This document shows positions 8,746 to 16,000 of a stretch of 39,240 bases of DNA, piece by piece. A program made the translations under genes and the position numbers. Position 1 is the stretch's first letter, and the number at the start of each line of letters is the position of its first letter. Origin of the DNA: Phycisphaeraceae bacterium (GTDB taxonomy: Bacteria; Planctomycetota; Phycisphaerae; Phycisphaerales; Phycisphaeraceae); NCBI GenBank assembly GCA_028284155.1, contig JANQSF010000084.1, positions 1 through 39,240 of the forward strand. Direction: 5' to 3'. Under the pieces are notes generated by a model. That model had not been told where the DNA came from. It saw only the letters and a list, made by a program, of their open reading frames with translations, and did no database searches.

Positions 8746-9522
8746 ATGACTGACTCATCGATAAAACCGTCCCGCCGAACGCTGCTTCAATCGACGCTCG
8801 CCCTGGGCGGCGCGGCCGCTGCTGGGGGCTGGTTGGCCGACTTCAATACCGCTGTGGCCGACCATCATGGCGGCAAAGTCAGTTTGAAACAGGGCGCGAC
8901 CGTCCTGCTTCAGGGCGACTCGATCACCGACGCCGGCCGAAACAAGCGCGACACCGGCCCGAACAGCGCGGGGGCGTTCGGCCGAGGCTACGCGTTCATG
9001 ATCGGGTCGTACCTGCTGGCGTCGAACCCTTACAAGAAGCTAAAGGTGTACAACCGCGGCATCAGCGGCCACAAGGTGCCCGATCTCGACGCGCGTTGGC
9101 AGAAGGACACGGTCGACCTGAAGCCGGACGTCGTGAGCATCCTGATCGGTGTCAACGACATCTGGCACAAGTTGAACGGCCGATACCAGGGCACGGTCGA
9201 GACGTACGAAAAGGGCTACGCGGCGTTGCTCGAAAGGACGAAGAAGGCGTTGCCCAAGGCAACGATCGTCGTGTGCGAGCCGTTCGTGCTGCGCTGCGGC
9301 GCGGTGAAGGACAACTGGTTCCCGGAGATGGATCACCGCCGTGCGGCGGCCGCGCGCGTCGCCAAGGGCGCGGGCGTGTTGTGGGTGCCGTTTCAGTCGA
9401 TGTTCGACGAAGCGATCAAGCACGAGAAGCCGGAATACTGGGCCCGCGACGGCGTGCACCCGTCGATGGCCGGCCACGCGCTGATGGCGGCGACGTGGGC
9501 GAGTGTGGTGTTGGGGGAGTGA
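8746..9522 (+). CDS. Tat-exported SGNH/GDSL hydrolase
   Basis: The 258-residue protein starts at the ATG at 8746, with GGAGA about 8 nt upstream. It carries a Tat-like leader (SRRTLLQSTLALGGAAAAGG). All four SGNH blocks are visible: block I LLQGDSITDAG with nucleophile S59, the glycine in NRGISGHKV, the asparagine in IGVNDIW, and DGVHPSMAGH with the Asp/His pair. Relatives include acyl and carbohydrate esterases, for example deacetylases of plant or algal polysaccharides. The gene ends 13 bp from the convergent lipoprotein gene. Confidence 0.9.
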   Translation: MTDSSIKPSRRTLLQSTLALGGAAAAGGWLADFNTAVADHHGGKVSLKQGATVLLQGDSITDAGRNKRDTGPNSAGAFGRGYAFMIGSYLLASNPYKKLKVYNRGISGHKVPDLDARWQKDTVDLKPDVVSILIGVNDIWHKLNGRYQGTVETYEKGYAALLERTKKALPKATIVVCEPFVLRCGAVKDNWFPEMDHRRAAAARVAKGAGVLWVPFQSMFDEAIKHEKPEYWARDGVHPSMAGHALMAATWASVVLGE

Positions 9523-9535
9523 CCTTTGGGTGGGA

Positions 9536-10108
9536 TCAATCCATCAAGCGCAGCGAACCCATAAACCCAGTGACGAAGTCGTCGACCTCGACGTCGGCGG
9601 CGCGGACGACCGACTGCTGGATGAGTCGTGAGCCGACCAGGTAGATGCGTGTGTCGATGGCGATCGGTCCGTTTTGGGTGGCGGCCTCGATGCGGTAGGC
9701 CCGGCCGGCGTGGCCGGACAGGTCGACAATTTGCTCGTCCACAACTTGGCCGTTGACCTGCGTGGCGGTCTCGTCGCGTGCGGCGTTGAGCATGGCGACG
9801 GATCGGCTGGGGCGGACTAGGTCGTCGTCGAAGTCGGTGAAGGTCACGCGGTAGAGCACGTCGTCGGCCGCGGCGGTGATAATGGTTGGGGCCGACGTGC
9901 CAGGGCCGGCGGGCGAGGGCGCGCTGTTGACGGTCGGTTGATTGGGCATCCGGACCTTGAACCCGCCCTCCTCGGACTCATGCCAGGGCCAATCGGCGGT
10001 GGGGCCGGCTGTGGCGGAGTCGTCGTCGTTACCGCCATCGCAGGCGGGCAGGAGCAGCAGGGCGGCGGCGAGGGCGACGCCGGCCAGAAGGGGCGGAATA
10101 CCTCGAAT
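9536..10108 (-). CDS. Small lipoprotein with a beta domain resembling those of the 1387-residue protein
   Basis: The reading frame encodes a lipoprotein signal (a hydrophobic run ending in the lipobox LLPAC) and a mature domain of about 165 residues. That domain starts with a polar linker, then FKVRMPNQP. A later stretch with IYLVGSRLIQQSVV resembles VYVIKDRMYRTVSRV and FYMVGGRRLYQTLSI in the 13083-17246 gene. No ATG, GTG or TTG lies just upstream of the signal peptide. The best candidates are an ATT at 10108 (giving 190 residues) or a CTG a few codons later. The ATG codons farther upstream lie inside rplK and are unlikely. The start is therefore uncertain. The 5' end overlaps the divergent rplK promoter region. 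Function unknown; an outer-surface location is likely. Confidence 0.7.
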   Translation of the reverse strand: MRGIPPLLAGVALAAALLLLPACDGGNDDDSATAGPTADWPWHESEEGGFKVRMPNQPTVNSAPSPAGPGTSAPTIITAAADDVLYRVTFTDFDDDLVRPSRSVAMLNAARDETATQVNGQVVDEQIVDLSGHAGRAYRIEAATQNGPIAIDTRIYLVGSRLIQQSVVRAADVEVDDFVTGFMGSLRLMD

Positions 10109-10126
10109 CTGGGGGCGATCGAGCCG

Positions 10127-10156
10127 TTGGCTTTCCCGGGAAGGCGTGGCTATACT
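10127..10156 (+). promoter_or_regulatory. Candidate promoter of the rplKAJL operon
   Basis: TTGGCT (10127-10132), an 18-nt spacer and TATACT (10151-10156) lie about 130 bp upstream of rplK. The spacer contains the palindrome TTCCCGGGAA. The resulting leader of roughly 125 nt could hold the autoregulatory L1 site known from other bacteria, but I could not identify one. Confidence 0.55.
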
Positions 10157-10286
10157 TGCCGCTCGCTTGAGGCCGGCTCGGCTGACAGGCGAACACGACG
10201 CGGATGTCGCACACGGGGGTGCGGGCTTGACCGAACGAGCCCGTGCGATGGTCCGAGCCGATTGGGTTTGCACAAGGGACAAGACC

Positions 10287-10721
10287 ATGGCGAAGAAGCC
10301 CATTACGTCGCAGTTCAAGATCCAGGCCCCCGGCGGCACTGCAACGCCTGCGCCGCCGATCGGCCCCGCGCTGGGTCAGCACGGTGTGAACCCCGGCCAG
10401 TTTATCCAGCAGTTCAACGAGAAGACTCGCCACCTGAACGGCAAACTGGTCGGCTGCGTCATTACGGTTTACAACGACCGCTCGTTCGACTTCGAGGTCA
10501 AGAGCCCGCCCGCGGCCGTGCTGCTCAAAGACGCGGCCGGCGTCGAGAAGGGTTCCGGCGTGCCCAACAAGGACAAGGTCGGCAGCGTGACCGTCGACCA
10601 GTTGCGCAGCATCGCCGAGGAAAAGGACAAGGAACTGGGCGGCCACTCCGTTGAGGCCAACATGCGCATCATCGCAGGCACGGCGCGGTCGATGGGCATC
10701 ACGGTTGACGGGGAGATCTAG
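10287..10721 (+). CDS. rplK: 50S ribosomal protein L11
   Basis: The 144-residue protein matches L11 along its whole length. The N-terminal domain contains APGGTATPAPPIGPALGQHG and VNPGQFIQQFNEKT. The C-terminal RNA-binding domain contains GSGVPNKDKVGSVT and ends NMRIIAGTARSMGITV. L11 binds the GTPase-associated region of 23S rRNA at the stalk base. The start is set by AAGGGA just upstream of the ATG at 10287. Neither secE nor nusG precedes it here; the gene has its own promoter. It is separated from rplA by 166 bp containing element F1. Confidence 0.97.
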   Translation: MAKKPITSQFKIQAPGGTATPAPPIGPALGQHGVNPGQFIQQFNEKTRHLNGKLVGCVITVYNDRSFDFEVKSPPAAVLLKDAAGVEKGSGVPNKDKVGSVTVDQLRSIAEEKDKELGGHSVEANMRIIAGTARSMGITVDGEI

Positions 10722-10723
10722 GT

Positions 10724-10816
10724 ATTGCCGATTGTCGATTTTCGATTGCCGATTTGCCTCGATACGGGGTCAAAAGGCTTCACTCAATCGCAAATCAACA
10801 ATCGCAAATCGTAAAT
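10724..10816. repeat. Heptamer-phased inverted repeat F1 in the rplK-rplA spacer
   Basis: The left arm (10724-10757) is a run of seven-base units with a GATT core (GATTGTC, GATTTTC, GATTGCC, GATTTGC). The right arm (10785-10816) is its imperfect inverted copy, on the other strand (TCAACAATCGCAAATCG). The interior is 27 nt. Unlike families A-E the arms are not self-complementary; they are direct heptamer repeats. It is AT-richer than its surroundings and lies entirely between the rplK stop and the rplA start. Confidence 0.8.
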
Positions 10817-10887
10817 GGCCTACCACGAGCCGTAAGTTGTGGGAGACGCGCCCGGCATTGCCCGGCCGCCCGTCGAAAGGACAACCG

Positions 10888-11571
10888 ATGCCGAAGCAGG
10901 GCAAGCGCTACAGCGCTGACGCCAAGTCTATCGAAGGCCTGACCGAGGCCCTCCCCCTCGCCGACGCCCTGGCGCGGGTCAAGAGCTTTAAGAAGACCAA
11001 GTTCGACCAGTCGGTCGAGGTGTGTCTGCACCTGGGTATCGACGCGCGTCAGGCGGACCAGCTCGTGCGCGGCTCGATCTCGCTGCCGCACGGCATCGGC
11101 AAGACGAAACGCGTCGTGGCCTTCTGCTCGGACGACAAGGTCGACGCGGCCAAGGAAGCCGGCGCGATCGAGGCCGGCGGTGAAGAACTGGTCGCCAAGA
11201 TCGAAAAGGGCTGGATGGACTTCGACGTGGCGGTGGCTGAGCCGCCGATGATGCGGGTCATCTCGAAGCTCGGCCGAGTGCTCGGCCCGCGCGGGTTGAT
11301 GCCTTCGCCCAAGGCCGGCACGGTCACGCCCGACGTCGCACAGGCGGTGAAGGACTACGCGGCCGGCAAGGTTGACTTCCGCAACGACGACGGTGGCAAC
11401 GTCCACGCCGTTGTGGGCAAGATGAGTTTCGACGCCGAGAAGCTGGTCGAGAACGCTCAAACGTTTATCGACACGATCGTGAAGATGAAGCCGGCATCGA
11501 CGAAAGGCCAGTACGTCAAGAAGGTGTCCGTCGCGGGAACGATGACGCCCGGCGTGCCGGTGGCGTTGTAA
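10888..11571 (+). CDS. rplA: 50S ribosomal protein L1
   Basis: The 227-residue protein matches L1: GKRYSADAKSIEG, then FDQSVEVCLHLGIDARQADQ, the domain II block GRVLGPRGLMPSPKAGTVT, and DFRNDDGGNVHAVVGKMSF with the C-terminal part of domain I. L1 forms the mobile L1 stalk at the E site and in other bacteria represses its own operon. The ATG at 10888 has AAAGGA at a good distance; the frame remains open upstream but reads through repeat F1 and is not credible. rplA-rplJ spacing is 199 bp and includes element D1. Confidence 0.97.
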   Translation: MPKQGKRYSADAKSIEGLTEALPLADALARVKSFKKTKFDQSVEVCLHLGIDARQADQLVRGSISLPHGIGKTKRVVAFCSDDKVDAAKEAGAIEAGGEELVAKIEKGWMDFDVAVAEPPMMRVISKLGRVLGPRGLMPSPKAGTVTPDVAQAVKDYAAGKVDFRNDDGGNVHAVVGKMSFDAEKLVENAQTFIDTIVKMKPASTKGQYVKKVSVAGTMTPGVPVAL

Positions 11572-11580
11572 GGCCGTGAC

Positions 11581-11705
11581 CCCCCTCCCTTGAGGGAGGG
11601 GCTGCGGGAGGGTGAACAGCCACCCGATCTCGAACCGTTGATAAGTGAATCGATTTGACGCGTAAGCCTCGACCCTCCCCTAACCCCTCCCTGAGAGGGA
11701 GGGGG
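11581..11705. repeat. Inverted-repeat doublet, family D (D1), in the rplA-rplJ spacer
   Basis: The left arm (11581-11614) folds on itself through CCCCTCCCT/AGGGAGGGG. The right arm (11673-11705) is an inverted, slightly different copy (CCCTCCCCTAACCCCTCCCT onward). The interior is about 58 nt. The element sits where an L10 leader would be expected and could attenuate or stabilise the transcript. A further small hairpin (CGCGGG/CCCGCG, 11729-11746) lies between it and rplJ. Confidence 0.8.
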
Positions 11706-11770
11706 ATCAGAAAAGCCAAACACTAGCACGCGGGGACCGACCCGCGCTTGCCCACCCATTGAGGTGCACC

Positions 11771-12310
11771 ATGAGTAAGCCCGTCAAGAACTTGATGACC
11801 AAGAGCTACGAACGCCGCTTCGCCGACATCGGCGGCGCGGTGGTGATCAACATCTCCGGGCTGGACGCGGGCAACAACGTCGCCCTGCGCAGCGGCCTGG
11901 CTGAGAGCAGTATCAAGGTCACGGTCGTAAAGAACACGCTGGCCAAGGGCGTGTTCCAGGAAAGCGACCTTGAGCCGCTCAACCAGATCCTCGAAGGTCC
12001 GTGCGCGTTGGCGTTTGGGGCTGAGAGTGTGGTCGAAGTGGCCCGCGCCCTGGTCGACAAGGCCAAGGAGATCGACTTCGAGTTCAAGGGCGCCGTCATG
12101 GACGGGCAGTTCTTCGGCCCGGACCAGATCGAGGCGCTGAGCAAGTACCCGACGCGCGAGGAAGCGATCGCGCAGGTCGTGCAGGTCATCCTCAGCCCGG
12201 CCAGCAGCATCGCCGGCGCGCTCAACAGCGCGGGCGGCGGCATCGCCTCCTGCCTGGAAACGCTGGTCGACAAACTCGAGAAGGGCGAAGAGATCAAGAA
12301 GAGCGCTTGA
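11771..12310 (+). CDS. rplJ: 50S ribosomal protein L10
   Basis: The 179-residue protein matches L10: the N-terminal rRNA-binding domain (MSKPVKNLMTKSYERRFADI, VTVVKNTLAKGVF, GPCALAFG) and a C-terminal helix (ETLVDKLEKGEEIKKSA) that anchors L7/L12 dimers. The ATG at 11771 follows GAGGTG; an in-frame TTG at 11759 is less likely. It lies in the middle of the stalk operon, with repeat elements on both sides. L10 normally autoregulates by binding its leader; the leader here carries element D1 and a GC hairpin. Confidence 0.95.
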   Translation: MSKPVKNLMTKSYERRFADIGGAVVINISGLDAGNNVALRSGLAESSIKVTVVKNTLAKGVFQESDLEPLNQILEGPCALAFGAESVVEVARALVDKAKEIDFEFKGAVMDGQFFGPDQIEALSKYPTREEAIAQVVQVILSPASSIAGALNSAGGGIASCLETLVDKLEKGEEIKKSA

Positions 12311-12416
12311 TGATCTGCGATGTGGGATGTTCGATGTGCGATGTGAATGAGTCACGTCGCGGCACACAGTGTCAGACATCGAGCATCGCCGATCGCACAT
12401 CGAACATTGAAACATC
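12311..12416. repeat. Heptamer-phased inverted repeat F2 in the rplJ-rplL spacer
   Basis: The left arm (about 12311-12345) consists of seven-base units built on GAT (GATCTGC, GATGTGG, GATGTTC, GATGTGC, GATGTGA). The right arm (about 12373-12416) is an imperfect inverted copy with the same seven-base phase (on the other strand CGATGTG, CGATCGG, CGATGCT, CGATGTC). The interior is about 27 nt, as in F1. It lies directly after the rplJ stop. Confidence 0.75.
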
Positions 12417-12497
12417 TACGTCCGACTGGCCCTTCTGGGTTAAATGACCGGCGTTCGGTCACCTATCGGGCGAGACCACTGATTCGGAGTATCGACA

Positions 12498-12926
12498 ATG
12501 TCAGACGAAGCAACTGCTGTGGCCGAAGCGCCCGCGAAGGAATTCGAGGGCAAGATCAAGGACCTGGGCGACTCGATCGCCGGGCTGACGATCAAGGAAG
12601 CGGTCGACCTGAAGGACTACCTCAAAGACGCGTACGGCATCGAGCCGGCCGCGGGCGGCGCGGTCATGATGGCCGGCCCCGGCGGTCCAAGCGATTCCGA
12701 CGAAGCCGAAGAAAAGACCGCGTGGGACGTCATCCTCACCAGCCCCGGCGACCAGAAGATCAAGGTCATCAAGGTCCTCCGCGAGGCAACGGGCCTGGGC
12801 CTGAAGGAAGCCAAAGCCTTGGCCGACGAGACCCCCTCGAAGGTGAAGGAAGGCATCAGCAAGGAAGACGCAGACGCCCTGGTCGAGAAGCTCAAGGAGC
12901 AGGGCGCCGAGGTCGAGGTCAAGTAA
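12498..12926 (+). CDS. rplL: 50S ribosomal protein L7/L12
   Basis: The 142-residue protein matches L7/L12. The N-terminal dimerisation domain is KDLGDSIAGLTIKEAVDLKD. A short hinge rich in Ala, Gly and Pro is followed by acidic residues. The C-terminal factor-binding domain has DQKIKVIKVLREATGLGLKE, with EAKALADETPSKVKEGISKE next. It recruits translational GTPases and is normally present in four or more copies per ribosome, so it needs higher output than rplJ. It is slightly longer than the usual 120-130 residues. A hairpin-plus-T terminator follows 77 bp downstream. Confidence 0.97.
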   Translation: MSDEATAVAEAPAKEFEGKIKDLGDSIAGLTIKEAVDLKDYLKDAYGIEPAAGGAVMMAGPGGPSDSDEAEEKTAWDVILTSPGDQKIKVIKVLREATGLGLKEAKALADETPSKVKEGISKEDADALVEKLKEQGAEVEVK

Positions 12927-12950
12927 GACCCGCCCGCAGCCGCTCGCCCT

Positions 12951-12968
12951 AGCCGCTTGCGGCTTTGC
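12951..12968. repeat. Short palindromic unit AGCCGC-TT-GCGGCT after rplL
   Basis: AGCCGCTTGCGGCT followed by TTGC (12951-12968) resembles the 20-nt unit found inside the helicase gene (18810-18829) and the sulfatase gene (36293-36312). It also ends in GGCTTTGC, the loop octamer of families A and C. It could add a weak first termination site to the rplL terminator. Confidence 0.55.
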
Positions 12969-13003
12969 ACTCTCCTTGACTTGCCAATCAAAGGTTCCCA
13001 ATC

Positions 13004-13028
13004 ACCGCCCTCACGCGAGGGCGGTTTT
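13004..13028 (+). terminator. Rho-independent terminator of the rplKAJL operon
   Basis: A perfect nine-base stem (ACCGCCCTC 13004-13012, GAGGGCGGT 13017-13025) has an ACGC loop and is followed by T residues up to 13028. It lies between rplL and the next gene on the same strand. Confidence 0.85.
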
Positions 13029-13030
13029 CA

Positions 13031-13059
13031 TTGCGCGCATCGGGTAAGATGCCGATACT
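13031..13059 (+). promoter_or_regulatory. Possible promoter of the 1387-residue protein gene
   Basis: TTGCGC (13031-13036), a 17-nt spacer and GATACT (13054-13059) lie directly after the rplL terminator and 23 bp before the next start codon. The match is moderate; the position is the main support. Confidence 0.35.
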
Positions 13060-13082
13060 GACTTGCACGACGGGAACAGCCT

Positions 13083-16000
13083 ATGCCCAGCTTCAACGAA
13101 CTGTTCGCGCAACACGCCGTGGCCTCCATCGACAAGGAGGCCCGCCTGGCCAAACTGTTGGCCAGCGGCACAAAGATCAGGCTCGACCTCAAGGGCGGCA
13201 AGGTCCATGTCGGCGACGACGCGCAGGACGTCCACCTGCTGGGCATCGAGTCGCCGGAGACCGGCGCCTTCCGCTGGTCGTGGAGCGACGGGTTCGGCGA
13301 CGTGCCGCAAGCCCTGACCGCGCACGCCCGCCGCCTGCGCGACGCCGGCGAGAAAGCGGGCGTCGCCGAGTTGACCGAACCGAATCTCAACACCGAGTCC
13401 GGCCCCGACGGGCGGCGGTTGGCCATGCTCGCGGCCGGTTTGCTCAAGTGCGACGCATTCTTCAAAGTCGATCAGGGTGGCAAGTTGCTGTTCATCCTCT
13501 TCGACGCGCCGGCCTTGCACGCCCACGACGACGCCTCGCCCGACCACTGCAAGAAGGTCTTCCGCAAGTCAGCGAAGCAGTACGAATTGCCGGCCCATGA
13601 AGCGCTCAAGGCTTACCTGACCTACAAGGGCTACGACGTGCAGCGCGACGGCGACGCCTACCGCGCGACGTCGCCCGACGGCCAATCGCTTAAGGCCGAG
13701 GTCGACGAGTTCGTCAACGAGGTGCGTTTCAAGTCCGGCGCGTCGTCCGCGGCGTCGAAGGACGACGGCGGCGAGTTGATGCTCGACGTGCCGGCCGAGT
13801 CGGCCGCGCCTGCCCAGCAGCCGCAGGTCGGCCCCGGCGGCGGCCCGATGCCGCAGGTCGTGGTCTACTCGGCGGACGACGATGACGAGCCGCGCTGGCG
13901 GGCAATGCTGCGCGACCTGGCGGGTAACAAGAAGCTGTTGATCGGCGTGGCGGCCGTGCTGGGGTTGTTGATCGTCGGCGGGCTGGTGATGGCGTTGTTG
14001 CCCGAGGGCAACCGAGGGCCGACCGTCAACGCGGCGACGCAATACCCCGGCTGGGGCAAGGTCGAACTCGACGAGGGGCGGGTCACCGTTGAGATGCCGG
14101 GCAAGGTCAGCAAGGCCGGAAAGGTCAAGCTGCCGGACTACGCCAAGTCGATCGAACGGCAGGAGGTCAGCCTGGCGGCAGGTGAGTTGTTTGTCGACTT
14201 CATCATCCTCAACGACGAGATGGCTGAGGACACCGACAAGGCGATCGAAGCGATCCGATCGGACATCACCGCGAACGCCAAGGGCACGGACACGACCGCG
14301 ACCCCGCTGGACGTTCAGGGCGTCAAGGGTGTGGTGGTCGGTTGGACGGAGGGCAACTGGGGTTACCAGCACCGCGTGTATGTGATCAAAGACCGCATGT
14401 ACCGCACGGTGTCGCGCGTGCCCGGTTACGAGCCGCCCACCGCGTCGGACTTCCACGGCTCGGTCGCGTTCAAGTCCGACGACGCGCTGTTCGCCGGTGC
14501 GGTGAAGCAGCACATCACGCAGGATCAGCTCGACCTGGAAGGGCTGCTCAGCGGTTGGCAGCGCAACAAGATGGGCTACGGCGGCGAGATGCGCGCGCCG
14601 TACAAGATGATCTACAAAGAAGGCCTGGGCGGGCCGGACAAACGGCGCAACCACCGCTACGCAAGCTACTACAAAGACCTCGGCTACTTCGGCGCGATTT
14701 ACTACAACTACGGCGAAGACTACACGCACCCGCAGGGCGACGAAGGGTTCTGGAAAGACTACAGCGCCGAGAAAGTTCCCGAGGACGCCATCGATTTCGA
14801 AATGGTCACGCAGCCGCACGACCACGGCTCGGTCTGCCGCATGATCTGGATGATGAAGGAGAAGGGCACGACCGTCCGCTACGAGATGCGCGGCTTCCTC
14901 AAGGGCGGGCGCGAGCTGTACCTGGGCACGCACAACGTGCCCGATTCCGGACACGCCGCGCGCATCGCCGACACGTTCTTTGCGACGTTCACGCACCGTG
15001 AATCGGGCGAGCCGTTTATCACGCTTTCAACAGGCAAGGCCAAGTCCGACGTGCTGGTGGCGTTGTCGCCCGACCCGGTGGACGACCCGAAGCTGAAGTG
15101 GGAGGTTCGGCCGATCGCCGAGCTGAATGTGCTGGTCGAGTCGCCGGTCGAGTTGGAGGACATCACCGACATCCGGACCGCGACGACGCCGCTCGACGCG
15201 GGTGACGCGCGAATCCACATGGTGGCAGCGCAGGCTGAGCCATCGACGGGCGATCCGCTGAACCTGACCATCCTGATGACCGAGCGTAAGCCGGGTCAGG
15301 AACGCGACGCGTCGTACCGGCGCGACTGGTTGAACGAGGCGAAGCAGCAGTTCACGCGGCACATCGCCGCCGACGCCGTTCGCGCGCGGAAGTCCGACGC
15401 TTATGAAATCGTGCTCGGCCGAGCCGACGGCGCGATCCTCGTCGCGAGGCTGTTCATCAAGGGGGCGATGGTTTACGACATCCGTGCGTGGTCGTCCTCG
15501 GAAAACCTGCCGCACGTCCGCCGATTCGTCGAGTCGATCGAATTCCCCGAAGACCGCGACACGCCGTTCAAGATCGTCAAGGACACCGACGGCAACGCAC
15601 GCGTGATCGAGGGGACGGACCCGTCGGTCACCGTGCCGACGGTGACGCAAGGCAACGACAAGCCGGCGACGAGCGCCGGCGGCAAGTTCACGTTCGGCCA
15701 GGACAAGGCGACGGTCGACGCGATCGCCGAGTTCAAGGCCGGGCCGATCGATCGGCCGGGCGGTGACATCGTCACCACGCAGACGTTCTTCGCCGTCGTG
15801 GACGGGCTGGGCGAGTTTGCGTGCAACTACACCGAGTTCAGCCCGTCGGTTCGGGTCGACGCGGCCAAGAAGTTCGACCACTTCAAACAGGTCTACGCGG
15901 GCGACCTAGCCGCGACCGCCAAGACGAAAGGCGACCTGAATGTCGCCACACCGTGGCAGCGCGCCGACTGGACGGACGACAAGGGCAACGCTTGGCAGGT

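Noticed and set aside
10724..12416. CRISPR-like repeats in the ribosomal operon
   Set aside because: The units are seven-base direct repeats in inverted pairs without unique spacers of regular length; no cas genes are present.
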